64,000 bases of DNA from Halobacteriales archaeon QS_1_68_20 (GTDB lineage Archaea; Halobacteriota; Halobacteria; Halobacteriales; PXRE01): assembly GCA_003021085.1 (NCBI GenBank), contig PXRE01000033.1, forward strand, positions 110,597 to 174,596, read 5' to 3'. Made by a program: the position numbers and the translations under genes. Under the pieces are notes generated by a model. It saw only the letters and a list, made by a program, of their open reading frames with translations, was not told the origin of the DNA and searched no databases. Shown piece by piece: positions 8,109-17,699 of the stretch (position 1 is its first letter; each line of letters opens with the position of its first letter).

Positions 8109-8831
8109 CTACCCGTCTTCGTCGATCGCCACCGCGCGCGTCGGGGCGGCCTCAGCGCCGGCCACCGCGAGCGGATAGGCGTGGAGCGTGAACCGGGACG
8201 GCGGATCGTGGAGGTTCGTCAGGTTCTCGACGATGAACTGGCCCGCACCCAGGATGGCGTGGTGAGCGGGGTACCCGTCCGGTTCGACCGGGCGTGAGTT
8301 CGGGGATGGCGTGGGGTCGACGCTGGGGGCGTCGAGGGCCACGTCGTAGTCGTTGTCCGCGAGCCACTCGGCGGCCGCCGGCGTCAGGAACGGGTGGTCG
8401 CCGTACCACTCGGTCCCCCAGTACTCGTCCCACCCGGTCCGGAGCACCAGCACGTCGGCGCCGAAGGCGTCCTCGGGGCTGACTGCCGCCGCGGCGTCTC
8501 TGATGTCCGTCCGCTCGATGGGATCGCGGGGCGCCTTCCCCGTGATCTCCAGGCGGACGGCGTCGAACCGGAACGCCGACGCGGGATAGTCGTCCAGCGT
8601 CCGGCCGCCGGGTTCGGTGTGCGCCGGCGCGTCGACGTGGGTGCCAGCGTGGGTCCCCATCGAGAACTCCGTGCTACGGTAGCCGTCCTCCTCGACGGTC
8701 GCGGTCGTGGCCACCGACACGTCCGGGTCCCCGGGGTACGTCGGCATCCCGTCGGTCACCTGTCGCGTGAGGTCGTAGGTCCTCACCGTCCGATCCTCCC
8801 GGCCGGCAGTGACGCCGCCTGTGGTGTCCAT
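8109..8831 (-). CDS. Cyclase family protein (kynurenine formamidase-like)
   Basis: 240-residue metal-dependent hydrolase of the cyclase/KynB family. The signature GTHAGTHVDAPAH (about 58-70) supplies the metal-binding His-x-Gly-Thr-His-x-Asp-x2-x-His set, and a C-terminal His-rich loop (YPAHHAILGAG) completes the site. Members hydrolyse N-formylkynurenine, arylformamides or cyclic amides. A kynureninase gene 10 kb away makes a tryptophan-catabolic role possible but not proven. An internal start giving a protein without the first 15 residues is possible. Its stop is 38 bases from the AT-rich dyad of repeat copy 1. Confidence 0.88.
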   Translation of the reverse strand: MDTTGGVTAGREDRTVRTYDLTRQVTDGMPTYPGDPDVSVATTATVEEDGYRSTEFSMGTHAGTHVDAPAHTEPGGRTLDDYPASAFRFDAVRLEITGKAPRDPIERTDIRDAAAAVSPEDAFGADVLVLRTGWDEYWGTEWYGDHPFLTPAAAEWLADNDYDVALDAPSVDPTPSPNSRPVEPDGYPAHHAILGAGQFIVENLTNLHDPPSRFTLHAYPLAVAGAEAAPTRAVAIDEDG

Positions 8832-9027
8832 CGCTCGCGTCGACCGGACCGCCCAGGCCGCCAGGTCTGCCCGGTGGGGCGGCCGCCCCCGTGGTGGGTG
8901 CGCATGAAAAACCCTTATCGGCCAGAAGATATAAATGTCAGGGAGATCCCCGGTCGGTGAACACGGCAGTCACCCGGGGGTGCACGAGCGTAGCACCTTT
9001 GCACCGGCGGCGCGAATCCCGGGTCGG

Positions 9028-9894
9028 ATGGAGGTCACGCTGCTGGGAGCCGGCGACACGACGGGCACGCCGACGCCGGGCTGTGACTGCGACACCTGCG
9101 AGTACGCCCGCCGGGAGGGCCTCGAACGCTCGCGGTTCTCGGTTCACGTCAGCAACGAGCGCACCGGCGAGTCGCTACTGATCGACGCCAGTCCCGACTT
9201 CCGCCAGCAGTTCCTGGCCCACGAGGTCGACCTCCCGGACGAGATCCTCGTCACGCACGTCCACTTCGACCACCTCGACGGCCTGGGGAACGCCTACCGC
9301 CTGTTAGGTCCCAGGAGCGGTGGGGACGCCCCCGTCCCGGTCCACGCCGCAGACGACACCGTCGTCGAGGCCGTCGCCACGCCGGGCGAGGACTTCGACA
9401 GCGTCGCGGCGGCCGTCGACCGCCGGTACGACTACCTCCACGCCGTGACCGTCACGCCCCAGGAGCCGCTGGAACCGTTCGAGGCCGCCGGCTTCCGGGT
9501 GACGCTCGTGCCGGTCGACCACCCGCCGCTACCCTGCTACGGCGTCGCGGTGACGGATCCGGAAACCGACGCGAAACTCTCGCTGTCGGGGGACACCAGT
9601 TACGCCATCCCGGAGGCGTCCCGCGCGGCACTCGCCGATCCCGACCTGCTTCTGGCCGACGCCATCGTGCCCGCGCACCTCTGCGAGCACCACCCGCTCG
9701 GGGGCCGTCACGAGGACGCCGACGGCGTCCCGCGGACGTTCGGGACGAAACACATGACCCGCGAGGGCGCGCTCGCGCTGGCCGATGACCTCGACGCCGA
9801 GCAGGTGAGACTGGTCCACGTCGCCCACTACTACCCCGTCGACGAGGCGTTCGAGGAACCGCTGGCCGTCGATGGCGAACGGTGCGTGCTGTGA
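9028..9894 (+). CDS. MBL fold metallo-hydrolase, PhnP-like phosphodiesterase
   Basis: 288-residue metallo-beta-lactamase fold enzyme. The active-site motif THVHFDHLDGL (HxHxDH) is near residue 77, and an N-terminal GCDCDTCEYA motif matches the extra zinc site of PhnP (phosphoribosyl 1,2-cyclic phosphodiesterase). Further His residues come late (HLCEHHPL, LVHVAHYY). The start ATG at 9028 begins the first beta strand (MEVTLLGAGDTTGTP); the frame is open upstream to 8935 but that part is unconserved-looking. No phosphonate genes are nearby, so a role in cyclic phosphate hydrolysis is inferred from family only. Confidence 0.9.
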   Translation: MEVTLLGAGDTTGTPTPGCDCDTCEYARREGLERSRFSVHVSNERTGESLLIDASPDFRQQFLAHEVDLPDEILVTHVHFDHLDGLGNAYRLLGPRSGGDAPVPVHAADDTVVEAVATPGEDFDSVAAAVDRRYDYLHAVTVTPQEPLEPFEAAGFRVTLVPVDHPPLPCYGVAVTDPETDAKLSLSGDTSYAIPEASRAALADPDLLLADAIVPAHLCEHHPLGGRHEDADGVPRTFGTKHMTREGALALADDLDAEQVRLVHVAHYYPVDEAFEEPLAVDGERCVL

Positions 9895-9969
9895 TCCAGG
9901 CGTGGGACGACCGAGCGTCGCGAAACTGATTCCGAAAGCACTTCACGGTCGTCCCCGGACCGGCGGAGT

Positions 9970-11283
9970 ATGCCACGCAAGCCGTCCCGACGTCGGGTCC
10001 TCGCGTCGGTCGCGGGCGCGGGGGCGACGGCGCTCGCGGGTTGTCTCGGGTTGTTCGACGAAGACCCTCCGGGCGTGGAGAACGAGATCCCGACTCCCTC
10101 CCGGGATTTCTCCCCAGTCGAGGACTGGTCCGCGCCGACCGACGTCCCGGCGTTCGACCCCTCCACGACCGCCCTCGTCGAGAACCTGGAGGTGCCCTGG
10201 GACATCTCCGTCGCGCGGAACGGCGACCTGTTCGTCACCGAGCGCGTCGGCCGGGTCCGGCGGTTCTCGGGCGGGGACCTGCAGGACGTCCTGGCCCCGG
10301 ACGATGCCATCGATGCCGGGTCGGTCCCGGCGGGCCACGACCAGCAACCCTGGTGGGTCGACGGCGGCGAGGGGGGCACGCTGGGCATCGCCGTGCACCC
10401 CGACCACCCCGACGTGCCGTACATCTTCGTCTACTACACGGCCGACGGCGACGAGAAGGTCAACCGCGTCTCGCGGTTCGACGTCTCCGCGGACGACCCC
10501 GCCGAGACCGAGGAGGTGCTGATCGACGACATCCCGGCCGGGAAGATTCACAACGGCGGTCGCCTGGAGTTCGGTCCCCGGGGCGACCTCTGGGTGACGA
10601 CCGGCGAGGCTGGCGACGGGAGCCTCTCGGCGGACCCGCAGTCGCTGGCCGGGAAGATCCTGCGAATCGACGTGAACGGCGAACCCTCGCCGGACAACCC
10701 CGATGTCGGCGACGCCGACCCGCGGATGTACTCCTACGGCCACCGCAACCCCCAGAGCGTCGTCTGGTTGCCCGACGGTACGGTGCTCACCAACGAGCAC
10801 GGCCCGAAAGGCCACGACGAAGTGATGCGGCCGGTCGCCGGCGCCGACCACGGCTGGCCGAGCGTCCGGACCGGCGAGGGGTACCGGGACGCCGACGGCG
10901 TCCAGCCGCCGCTCGCCAATACCGGCAACGACACCTGGGCGCCCTCCGGGGCGGTCTTCTACACCGGCGACGCCGTCCCCTCCTGGCAGAACCGGATGGT
11001 GATCGGCTGTCTCATCAGCCAGCAGGTCATGGTCGCCACCGTGACTCCGCAAGGCGACGAGCTACCTCCGGTCAAGTGGGGCCAGCGGTTCGACGCGGAC
11101 TGGCTGGACGACTCCTACACGCTGTCGGCCCACCCGGCCTTGCAGAACGAACTCGGCCGGGTCCGGCACCTCGAACAGGGCCTGGACGGGGAACTGTACG
11201 CGATCACCTCGAACCGCGACGGCCGTGCCAGCGACGGCTTCCCCACCGAGCGCGACGACGTGCTCGTCCGGATCGAGGGCTGA
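9970..11283 (+). CDS. PQQ-dependent sugar dehydrogenase, Tat lipoprotein
   Basis: 437 residues. The N-terminus carries a Tat motif (SRRRVLA) and a lipobox (ALAGC, about 22), so the enzyme is exported folded and anchored outside. The rest is a six-bladed glucose/sorbosone dehydrogenase propeller: LEVPWDISVARNGDLFVTER, GTLGIAVHPDHP, IHNGGRLEFGPRGDLWVTTG and YGHRNPQ. The His in HNGG corresponds to the catalytic base of soluble aldose dehydrogenases. It oxidises sugars with PQQ and needs an external acceptor. No PQQ biosynthesis genes are visible in the window. Confidence 0.93.
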   Translation: MPRKPSRRRVLASVAGAGATALAGCLGLFDEDPPGVENEIPTPSRDFSPVEDWSAPTDVPAFDPSTTALVENLEVPWDISVARNGDLFVTERVGRVRRFSGGDLQDVLAPDDAIDAGSVPAGHDQQPWWVDGGEGGTLGIAVHPDHPDVPYIFVYYTADGDEKVNRVSRFDVSADDPAETEEVLIDDIPAGKIHNGGRLEFGPRGDLWVTTGEAGDGSLSADPQSLAGKILRIDVNGEPSPDNPDVGDADPRMYSYGHRNPQSVVWLPDGTVLTNEHGPKGHDEVMRPVAGADHGWPSVRTGEGYRDADGVQPPLANTGNDTWAPSGAVFYTGDAVPSWQNRMVIGCLISQQVMVATVTPQGDELPPVKWGQRFDADWLDDSYTLSAHPALQNELGRVRHLEQGLDGELYAITSNRDGRASDGFPTERDDVLVRIEG

Positions 11284-11317
11284 TTCGCGTCGCTACGTTC
11301 TGATTGGGGTCGGAGTG

Positions 11318-11700
11318 TGTTTTCTCGAAGTCGGACTTTGTTCTCCGGCGCGCGCGAGCAACGCGCGCGAGGTTCCCGCGAGCTTGCGAGCGGGAGCTCG
11401 GGAGCGCTTGCTCTCCCGGTGGTCCCCGCGAGCTTGCGAGCGGGAGCTCGGGAGCGCTTGCTCTCCCGGTGGTCCGGGAGAGGCCGGGCGGCCCGGCGGT
11501 TCGGCCGCCCGGCCGAACCCCACGGCTGGGGAGGTGTGAGGCTGACCCCTAGGTCTTGCATGCGCTAGTCTTGTCGGTTCGGCCAGCATCAACGCTAGCG
11601 ACCACTTGGCCTAGGATGTCCACGCCCTCCCCAGCCGATTGCGCTCCTCGCTTCGCTCCGGTGCTCATCCCTCGCGCGCGCCGTGGGTTACAGGTCGATC
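11318..11700. repeat. Composite dispersed repeat copy 2
   Basis: Fills the gap between the sugar dehydrogenase and the CoA ligase. It begins with a GCGCGCGAGCAACGCGCGCG hairpin-like stretch. It continues with a 50-bp tandem duplication (11375-11424 and 11425-11474) and a GC-rich inverted stretch around 11490. A 120-bp block (11524-11643) is shared with the copy at 51132-51250, including GGCTGACCCC, CTAGCGACCACTTG and CCAGCCGATTGCG. It ends with a GATCCTGCTCAGTTC near-duplicate. No convincing gene lies within. Confidence 0.75.
11375..11474. repeat. 50-bp perfect tandem duplication
   Basis: Two identical adjacent 50-bp units, each starting CCCGCGAGCTTGCGAGCGGG and ending CTCTCCCGGTGGTC. Each unit contains an inverted repeat able to form a hairpin (CCCGCGAGC/GCGAGCGGG). 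It is embedded in composite repeat copy 2; only one diverged unit is present in the related copy at 51 kb. Confidence 0.9.
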
Positions 11701-11736
11701 CCGCTCAGTTCAGACCCCGGATCGATCCTGCTCAGT

Positions 11737-13014
11737 TCACTCCCGGTGATCGTACACCCGCTTGACCTTGCCGACCTCGGTGCGCTCGATGCCGCCGGGG
11801 TCGACCACGTGCAGGCCGTCGGGGGTAAGGCTCAGTACGTTCTCCAGGCGCTCGCGGACCTCGTCGGGATCCGCGTCGGTCCCCTCGGCCAGTTCGACGG
11901 TGATCTCGATGGTGTCGAGGCTGTCCTCGCGGTCGAGGTCGATCCGGTAGTGGGGCGCCACCTCGTCGAACGACAGGACGGCCTCCTCGACCTGACTCGG
12001 GTAGACGTTGACGCCGCGGACGACCAGCAGGTCGTCGGCCCGCCCGGTGACGTTGTCCATCCGGCGGTGGGTGCGCCCGCACTCGCAGGGCTCCTCGTAT
12101 AGCGTGGTCACGTCGCCGGTCCGGTAGCGGATCATCGGGATGCCCTCCTTCGTGAGCGACGTGAGCACGAGTTCGCCCTCCTCGCCCGGGGGAACCTGCT
12201 CGCCGGTGTCGGGGTCGACGACTTCGGGGTAGAAGTGGTCCTCCCAGACGTGCAACCCGTCTTTGGCCTCGACGCACTCCACGGAGACGCCCGGCCCGAT
12301 CAACTCCGAGAGACCGTAGATGTCGATGGCGTCGACGTCCAGGGCGGCCTCGATCTCCTCGCGCATCTCGTCGGTGAACGGCTCTGCGCCGATGACGACC
12401 GTCTCCAGGGGCAACTCGCGGGGGTCGATCCCCTGCTGTTCGGCGGTCTCCGCGAAGTACAGGCAGTAGGAGGGCGTACACCCCAGGACGTCGCTCTCGA
12501 GGTCCTGGGCGAACTCGATCTGTCGCTGGGTGTTGCCACCCCCGGTCGGAATGACAGTGGCCCCAAGTTCCTCGCCGCCGTCGTGGAAGCCCAGGCCGCC
12601 GGTGAACAGGCCGTAGCCGTAGGCGTTCTGGAGGGTGTCGCCGGGTTCGACGCCGGCGGCGGCCAGCGAGCGGGCCATGACCTCCCGCCAGACGTCCAGG
12701 TCGCCGTCGGTGTAGCAGACGACCTTCGGCTTGCCGGTCGTCCCCGAGGAGGCGTGGATGCGCCGGATCTCGTCGTCCTCGACGGCGAACAGGCCGTCGG
12801 GGTACGTCTCCCGCAGGTCCTCCTTCGTCGTGAACGGCAGTTGGGGGAGATCCTCGACCGTCTCGACGTCGGCGGGGTCGACGCCAGCCCCGTCGAATCG
12901 CTCGCGGTAGAAGGGGACGTTGTCGTACACTCGCCGGACCGTCTCGCGCAGGCGCTCGTTCTGGAGGTCCCGGAGGTCCGACCGGTCCGCGACCTCGACG
13001 TCGTCGTAGACCAT
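11737..13014 (-). CDS. Phenylacetate--CoA ligase family protein (PaaK-like)
   Basis: 425-residue adenylate-forming ligase that activates phenylacetate or a similar aryl acid to its CoA thioester. It shows the family's DNVPFYRERF start region, the P-loop-like SSGTTGKPK (about 93-101), the AYGYGLFTGG motif, IYGLSE and the C-terminal GRADDLLVVRGVNVYPSQVE hinge. The start MVYDDVEV (13014) matches PaaK lengths; an ATG at 13041 (MRVATELSRMVYDD) is the alternative. The frame remains open into tandem repeats upstream, which is not coding. A TATA box (CTTATATACT on this strand, near 13103-13112) precedes it. No other phenylacetate genes are adjacent. Confidence 0.93.
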   Translation of the reverse strand: MVYDDVEVADRSDLRDLQNERLRETVRRVYDNVPFYRERFDGAGVDPADVETVEDLPQLPFTTKEDLRETYPDGLFAVEDDEIRRIHASSGTTGKPKVVCYTDGDLDVWREVMARSLAAAGVEPGDTLQNAYGYGLFTGGLGFHDGGEELGATVIPTGGGNTQRQIEFAQDLESDVLGCTPSYCLYFAETAEQQGIDPRELPLETVVIGAEPFTDEMREEIEAALDVDAIDIYGLSELIGPGVSVECVEAKDGLHVWEDHFYPEVVDPDTGEQVPPGEEGELVLTSLTKEGIPMIRYRTGDVTTLYEEPCECGRTHRRMDNVTGRADDLLVVRGVNVYPSQVEEAVLSFDEVAPHYRIDLDREDSLDTIEITVELAEGTDADPDEVRERLENVLSLTPDGLHVVDPGGIERTEVGKVKRVYDHRE

Positions 13015-13151
13015 GCGGGATAATTCGGTAGCGACCCGCATAACGTTTAGTCGCCGGACGGGCAGAACTCCGTGACCGACGGCCCCCTCATAACCTGCGA
13101 GAGTATATAAGGGATCGACTGGCGACAGCCGGCGGTGGTCGGACGAGCGGT

Positions 13152-13277
13152 GGTGGCCGGCACAGCCGCCTGGCGAAGGTAGCCTGCACGTCCGCACTCG
13201 AAGGTACCCGGCACGACCACACCAGAAGGTGGCCGGCACGTCCGCACTCGAAGGTACCCGGCACGACCACACCGGGT
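13152..13277. repeat. 25-bp tandem repeat array
   Basis: Five units of 25-26 bp starting at 13152, 13178, 13203, 13228 and 13253, each beginning GGT(A/G)(G/C)CC(G/T)GCAC. Two unit types alternate (ending in CGCACTCGAA or CCACACCAGAA). It leads directly into the GGTGGGACTGAAAGGGG core of repeat copy 3. A related array with 27-bp spacing precedes the same core at 26579. Confidence 0.8.
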
Positions 13278-13517
13278 GGGACTGAAAGGGGCCGTGCGGT
13301 CGATCCCGCCCGGACGACGTAAGCACCGCAGGCCGACGGCCGAGGAGCGCAACGAGGCCCGGCGGGTCGAGCGCTGGGGGGCTTTCCGGGTGGTTGTGAC
13401 GGACTCTCTGGACGGTAGCTTGGCCGTCAACACGCGGGTCGAGCGCCGGGGGGCTTTCCGGGTGGTTGTGACGGAAGAGCAGTACGGGAAGAGTGCTGGG
13501 GGCTTTCTGGGCGGCTA
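13275..13517. repeat. Composite dispersed repeat copy 3
   Basis: Starts with the core GGTGGGACTGAAAGGGGCCG, then GACGACGTAAGCACCGCAGG. It is followed by two copies of GCGGGTCGAGCGC(T/C)GGGGGGC...GTTGTGACGG at 13362 and 13434 (72-bp offset), and a third short GGGGGCTTTCTGGGCGGC near 13499. Opposite orientation to copy 1. No gene supported in 13042-13548. Confidence 0.75.
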
Positions 13518-13548
13518 GACCCAGATCACGGCCTATCTACACAGTACC

Positions 13549-14424
13549 CTACAACCCAAGGAACTCCTCGGCGTTCTCCCAGAGTACCTTCCGCTGGATC
13601 TCCTCGTCCCACCCGAGTTCCGCGAACTGCTCCAGCCACGGTTCGGGTTCGATCATCGGGTAGTCGGTGCCGAACATCACCTTGTCCTTGAGGATGGTCC
13701 GGGCGTAGTGGAGCACCTGGTCGTCGATGTACTTCGGCATCCACCCCGAGAGGTCCATGTAAACGTTGCCCTTCTGCTGGCAGATGGCGAGTTGCTCCTT
13801 CTCCCAGGGGAACGCGGGGTGGGCGATCAAGATCTGGAGGTCGGGATGCTCGGCGGCCACGTCGTCCAGTAGCATCGGGTTCCCGTACTTGATCTTGAGA
13901 CCGCGCCCGCCCGCCGAACAGGCGCCCAGCGTCGAGTTGCCGCCGTGGAAGACACAGGGCACCCCCAGATCCTCGATGGTGTCCCACAGTTGCTCGTGTT
14001 CGGGGTCGCTCGGGTCGAACCCCTGGGCGATCTGCTGGAACTTGAACCCCGACAGGTCCAGGTCCTCGACGCAGCGAATCGCCTCCTCGACGCAGTCGTC
14101 CTTGAGGGGGTCGACGCTGCCGAACCCGACGAAGAAGTCGGGGTACTGGTCGCGGACTTCCGCGACGTAGTCGTTGGGGACCGGCGGGTTGCCGGTGTTG
14201 GTCTCGGCGTCCCAGCCCAGTAGCACCGCGCGGCCGACCCCTGCCTCGTGGTACTCCTCGACCATCTCGTCGTACCCGTGGGGGTCCATCTCGGCCCCGA
14301 ACCGGTCGGCGGCGTCCTGCATCATCTCGCCGCCCGCGTCGAGGAGGAACTCCTCGGTCGGCTGGTGGGCGTGCGTGTCGACCGCGCGCGGTTCCCCGTC
14401 CGCGAGGGCCTCCGGCAGTGTCAT
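13549..14424 (-). CDS. Amidohydrolase family protein (amidohydrolase 2/ACMSD-like)
   Basis: 291-residue TIM-barrel metal-dependent hydrolase or decarboxylase. Metal ligands visible are DTHAH near residue 16, His in CVFHGGN (about 160), His in LIAHPAFPW (about 202) and Asp in MFGTDYPM (about 255). The ACMSD-like group includes decarboxylases of aromatic acids as well as hydrolases. The start MTLPEALADGEP is chosen because the nine residues upstream look non-conserved. It is divergent from the histidine kinase with about 130 bases between starts. Confidence 0.9.
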   Translation of the reverse strand: MTLPEALADGEPRAVDTHAHQPTEEFLLDAGGEMMQDAADRFGAEMDPHGYDEMVEEYHEAGVGRAVLLGWDAETNTGNPPVPNDYVAEVRDQYPDFFVGFGSVDPLKDDCVEEAIRCVEDLDLSGFKFQQIAQGFDPSDPEHEQLWDTIEDLGVPCVFHGGNSTLGACSAGGRGLKIKYGNPMLLDDVAAEHPDLQILIAHPAFPWEKEQLAICQQKGNVYMDLSGWMPKYIDDQVLHYARTILKDKVMFGTDYPMIEPEPWLEQFAELGWDEEIQRKVLWENAEEFLGL

Positions 14425-14552
14425 GGCCGGACGTTGGTCGCCGGCCGGCAAAAAGGCCGCCGAACCTGCGTGGACGCCACCGGGATAGATCCGCGGAGAT
14501 TGCTATTCATCTTTGGCGGCGAATACGCTTATTACGTCGGACTGACAAACGG

Positions 14553-16682
14553 ATGATAATGGGCTGGGAACCCACGCTGTACTCCATCGTGATGATCGCC
14601 GGTGGGGTGCTTACGGTCTGGCTTACCGGTGTGGCGTGGTCTCGCCAGGACCGCACCGGTGCCACGGCATTCACCGTCATGATGGGGGTCATCTCCGTCT
14701 GGTGTTTCGCCAACGCGCTCCAGTACGGCGCGACCACGCACGACTCGTTCTTGCTGTGGCGGTCGGTCGGGTACGTCGGTCCGCTGGTCGCGCCGCCCGC
14801 CGGGCTGGTGTTCGTGCTGGAGTACGTCGGACTCGGCCGGTGGGTCACCCGCCGCAGCGTCTCGGCGTTGCTCGTCGTTCCCGCCATCACGGCCGTCCTG
14901 CTGGCGACGAACGGCTATCACGGCCTGCTGTGGGCGAGCGAGGGCGTCTCCTTCTCGACCGACCCGATTTCCTACGCCCCGCTCGCTCCGGGTCCGTGGC
15001 TGCCGGTTTACCTCGTGTACCTCTACGCCGTGATGGTACTGATGATCGGCCTGCTCGCACGGTTCCTCACCCGTTCGCGCGGTCCCTACCGTCCGCAGAC
15101 GGCACTGATGCTGGTCGCGGTGGTGGCGCCGCTCGGGGTGCACCTGCTGTGGCTGTTCGACATGAGTCCCGTCAGCGGCGTCGACCTGTCGCCGCTGGCG
15201 TTCGCGGTCACGGGGACGCTGTTCGCCATCAGCCTGTTCTCGTTCGACCTGCTGAACTTCGTCCCCGTCGCCCGGCACACCGTCGTCGAAGAGGTCAGGG
15301 ACGGCGTCGTCACCGTCGACCGCGACGGCCGGGTGGTCGACGCCAACCCCTCGGCCCGACGGTTGCTGTCGACCGACGGCACCCTCATCGGGAGCCCTGC
15401 CAGCGAGGCCGTCCCCCGGTACGACGACATCCGCGCGGGCGAGGAGGTCGAGGACCTCGCCATCGAAGTCGACGACGAGCGCAGGTACTTCGACGTACAG
15501 GTGTCGACGCTGACCGACGCCGCCGGGACCGCGGTCGGGGAGGTCCTCATGTTGCGGGACGTGACCGAGCGCCGCCGCGTCGAGAAGCGCTACCAGGTGC
15601 TGACCGAGAACGCCTCCGACATCATCCACGTCGTCGACCCACACGGCAAGGTCGAGTACGTCAGCCCCTCGATCAGGCGGGTCCTCGGCTTCGACCCCGA
15701 CCACCAGGAAGGCGAGAGTGCGCTGGACTTCGTCCACCCCGAAGACCGCGACGCGGTGGCCGACCGACTCCAGGACATCCTCGACCGACCCGAGGAGGAA
15801 CTCAAGGTCGAGTACCGCGCCCGGACCGCCGACGGGTCCTACGTCACCCTGGAGTCCCGCGGGCGGAACCTGCTGGAGGACCCCGTTGTCGAGGGGATCG
15901 TCATCAACTCCCGAGACGTCAGCGAGCGAAAACGCCGCGAACAGCGTCTTCGGCGCCAGAACCGGCAACTGGAGGAGTTCGCCAACGTCATCTCACACGA
16001 CCTCCGCAGTCCGCTGACGGTCGCCCGCGGGTACGCGGACCTGCTCGCCGAGGAGTACGACGACGAGCGTCTCGACCGCGTCCAGGACGCCCACGGTCGG
16101 ATGGACCAGTTGCTGGAGGACCTGCTCGAACTCGCCCGCGAGGGCCGGGTCGTCGACGACCCGGAACCGGTCGTCCTCGAAACCGCCGCGCGGGAGGCCT
16201 GGTCGACCGTCGACACCGAGTCCGCCGTCCTGTCGGTCGAGGCTACCGACGAGGTGCTGGCCGACCCCTCGCGGCTCCGGGAACTGCTGGAGAACCTCTT
16301 CTGTAACGCCGTCGAGCACGCGACCGGCGACGGGACCGGGGCGACCGTCCAGGTCGGCCGCCTGGAGAGCGGGACCGGGTTCTACGTCCAGGACGACGGC
16401 CCCGGTATCCCCGAAGACGAGCGGGACAAGGTGTTCGAAGCCGGCTACTCGACCTCGGAGGACGGTACCGGGTTCGGCCTCGCCATCGTCAAGGAGATCG
16501 TCGACGCCCACGGCTGGCGACTGGACGTCACCGAGGCCGAGTGGCCCGAGGGCGAGGGGGACCACCCGGACGCCAGCGAGGTCGGCGAGGCGGGCGAGGT
16601 CGTCGAGTCCGACGGCGGCGACGACCGCGTGGCCGGCGGCGGTGCCCGCTTCGAGATCTCCGGCCTCGTCGAACCCGACTGA
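14553..16682 (+). CDS. 7TM-PAS sensor histidine kinase
   Basis: 709 residues. About seven hydrophobic helices occupy residues 5-220 (7TM histidine-kinase sensor type). Two PAS domains follow (about 235-345 and 350-465), then a HisKA domain with NVISHDLRSPLT (phospho-His near 482). The HATPase domain has NLFCNAVEHA (N box), DDGPGIPEDERDKVFE (G1) and TGFGLAIVKEIVDAHGW (G2). All catalytic boxes are intact. No response regulator is adjacent, as is common in haloarchaea, so its partner is unknown. The ATG MIMGWEPTLY begins directly at the first membrane helix; upstream in-frame sequence is basic and unlikely. Confidence 0.93.
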   Translation: MIMGWEPTLYSIVMIAGGVLTVWLTGVAWSRQDRTGATAFTVMMGVISVWCFANALQYGATTHDSFLLWRSVGYVGPLVAPPAGLVFVLEYVGLGRWVTRRSVSALLVVPAITAVLLATNGYHGLLWASEGVSFSTDPISYAPLAPGPWLPVYLVYLYAVMVLMIGLLARFLTRSRGPYRPQTALMLVAVVAPLGVHLLWLFDMSPVSGVDLSPLAFAVTGTLFAISLFSFDLLNFVPVARHTVVEEVRDGVVTVDRDGRVVDANPSARRLLSTDGTLIGSPASEAVPRYDDIRAGEEVEDLAIEVDDERRYFDVQVSTLTDAAGTAVGEVLMLRDVTERRRVEKRYQVLTENASDIIHVVDPHGKVEYVSPSIRRVLGFDPDHQEGESALDFVHPEDRDAVADRLQDILDRPEEELKVEYRARTADGSYVTLESRGRNLLEDPVVEGIVINSRDVSERKRREQRLRRQNRQLEEFANVISHDLRSPLTVARGYADLLAEEYDDERLDRVQDAHGRMDQLLEDLLELAREGRVVDDPEPVVLETAAREAWSTVDTESAVLSVEATDEVLADPSRLRELLENLFCNAVEHATGDGTGATVQVGRLESGTGFYVQDDGPGIPEDERDKVFEAGYSTSEDGTGFGLAIVKEIVDAHGWRLDVTEAEWPEGEGDHPDASEVGEAGEVVESDGGDDRVAGGGARFEISGLVEPD

Positions 16683-16721
16683 CCCGTCGTCTCCTCGCCC
16701 GCCAGCGGACGACGGCGAACG

Positions 16722-17648
16722 TCAGGGCGGGTCGTCGATCGCGGTCCCAACCTCGTCCATCGCCGCGTCCGCGGCGTCCACGTCGTCGGTGAAGCTGAGG
16801 AAGCCGTGGGGCATCGCAGGGTAGTTCCGGTGGTCGACGGCGACGCCGGCCTCGGCGAGTCGCGACGCGTAGGCCGCCCCCTCGTCCCGGAGGAGGTCGT
16901 GGCCCGCCGTGACGACCGTGGCCGGCGCCACCCCACCGAGGTCGTCGGCCCGCAACGGCGCGGCGAACGGACTGTGCCGGTTCACGGGACTCCGGAGGTA
17001 CTGGTCCCAGAACCACTCCACGTCGGCCCGCGTCAGCAGTGGCGCGTCCGCCCGTCGGTCGGCGGAGTCGGTGTCGAGACCGGGGTCGATCATCGGGTAC
17101 ACGAGCAACTGGTGGTCGAGGTCGGGGCCGTCGAAGGTGGCGGCCCGGAGTGCGGTCGCGGCCGCGAGGTTGCCCCCCGCGCTCGTCCCGCCGACCTGCA
17201 GGCGGTCGGGGTCGCCGCCGAAGGCCTCGGCCGTCTCGGCAGCCCACGAGAGGGCCGCCCAGGCGTCGTCCAGCGCCGCGGGGAAGGGATGTTCCGGGGC
17301 GAGGCGGTAGTCCACCGAGACCACCACGCATTCCCCGCGGCGGGCCAGTTCGGCGCAGATGTCGTCCGCGGAGTCCAACGTCCCGAGCGTCCAGCCGCCG
17401 CCGTGCAGGAACACGAGGACGGGGGCCGGCGGGTCGACGTCGCGGTAGACCCGCACCGGCACCTCGCCCGCCGGGCCTTCGAACGCCAGGTCCCGCCGCA
17501 GGGCCACCTCCGGCAACGGGTCGGGCGAGAACAGGTCGTCCTCGACGCGTCTGGCCGACGCGACCGAGAGGCGGTGCCACTCCAGCAGGCCCGCCGCCTC
17601 GAACTCCCCCAGGAGGTCCCGGACCTCATCGTCGAGTGGTTCGGGCAT
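16722..17648 (-). CDS. Alpha/beta hydrolase (HSL family esterase)
   Basis: 308-residue cytosolic carboxylesterase of the hormone-sensitive-lipase group. The oxyanion motif FLHGGGW is near residue 81, the nucleophile elbow GTSAGG near 153, and the acid and base are in GHDLLRDE and MPHGF. All catalytic residues are present. Substrates in this group are short acyl esters. It sits between the kinase (convergent) and a winged-helix gene on the same strand, 51 bases apart. Confidence 0.93.
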   Translation of the reverse strand: MPEPLDDEVRDLLGEFEAAGLLEWHRLSVASARRVEDDLFSPDPLPEVALRRDLAFEGPAGEVPVRVYRDVDPPAPVLVFLHGGGWTLGTLDSADDICAELARRGECVVVSVDYRLAPEHPFPAALDDAWAALSWAAETAEAFGGDPDRLQVGGTSAGGNLAAATALRAATFDGPDLDHQLLVYPMIDPGLDTDSADRRADAPLLTRADVEWFWDQYLRSPVNRHSPFAAPLRADDLGGVAPATVVTAGHDLLRDEGAAYASRLAEAGVAVDHRNYPAMPHGFLSFTDDVDAADAAMDEVGTAIDDPP

Positions 17649-17699
17649 GGACGTGGCGACGTGGGCGCACCTAATGACCCCTGGGGTTGCAGGCGGGGG

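Noticed and set aside
6038..8191. 717-codon + strand open frame opposite the AOR gene
   Set aside because: Shadow caused by GC-rich third positions; the minus-strand AOR has clear family motifs and cluster cysteines.
13042..13326. Extended N-terminus for the PaaK-like ligase
   Set aside because: The extension translates the 25-bp tandem repeats; family length and start fit MVYDDVEV or at most ATG 13041.
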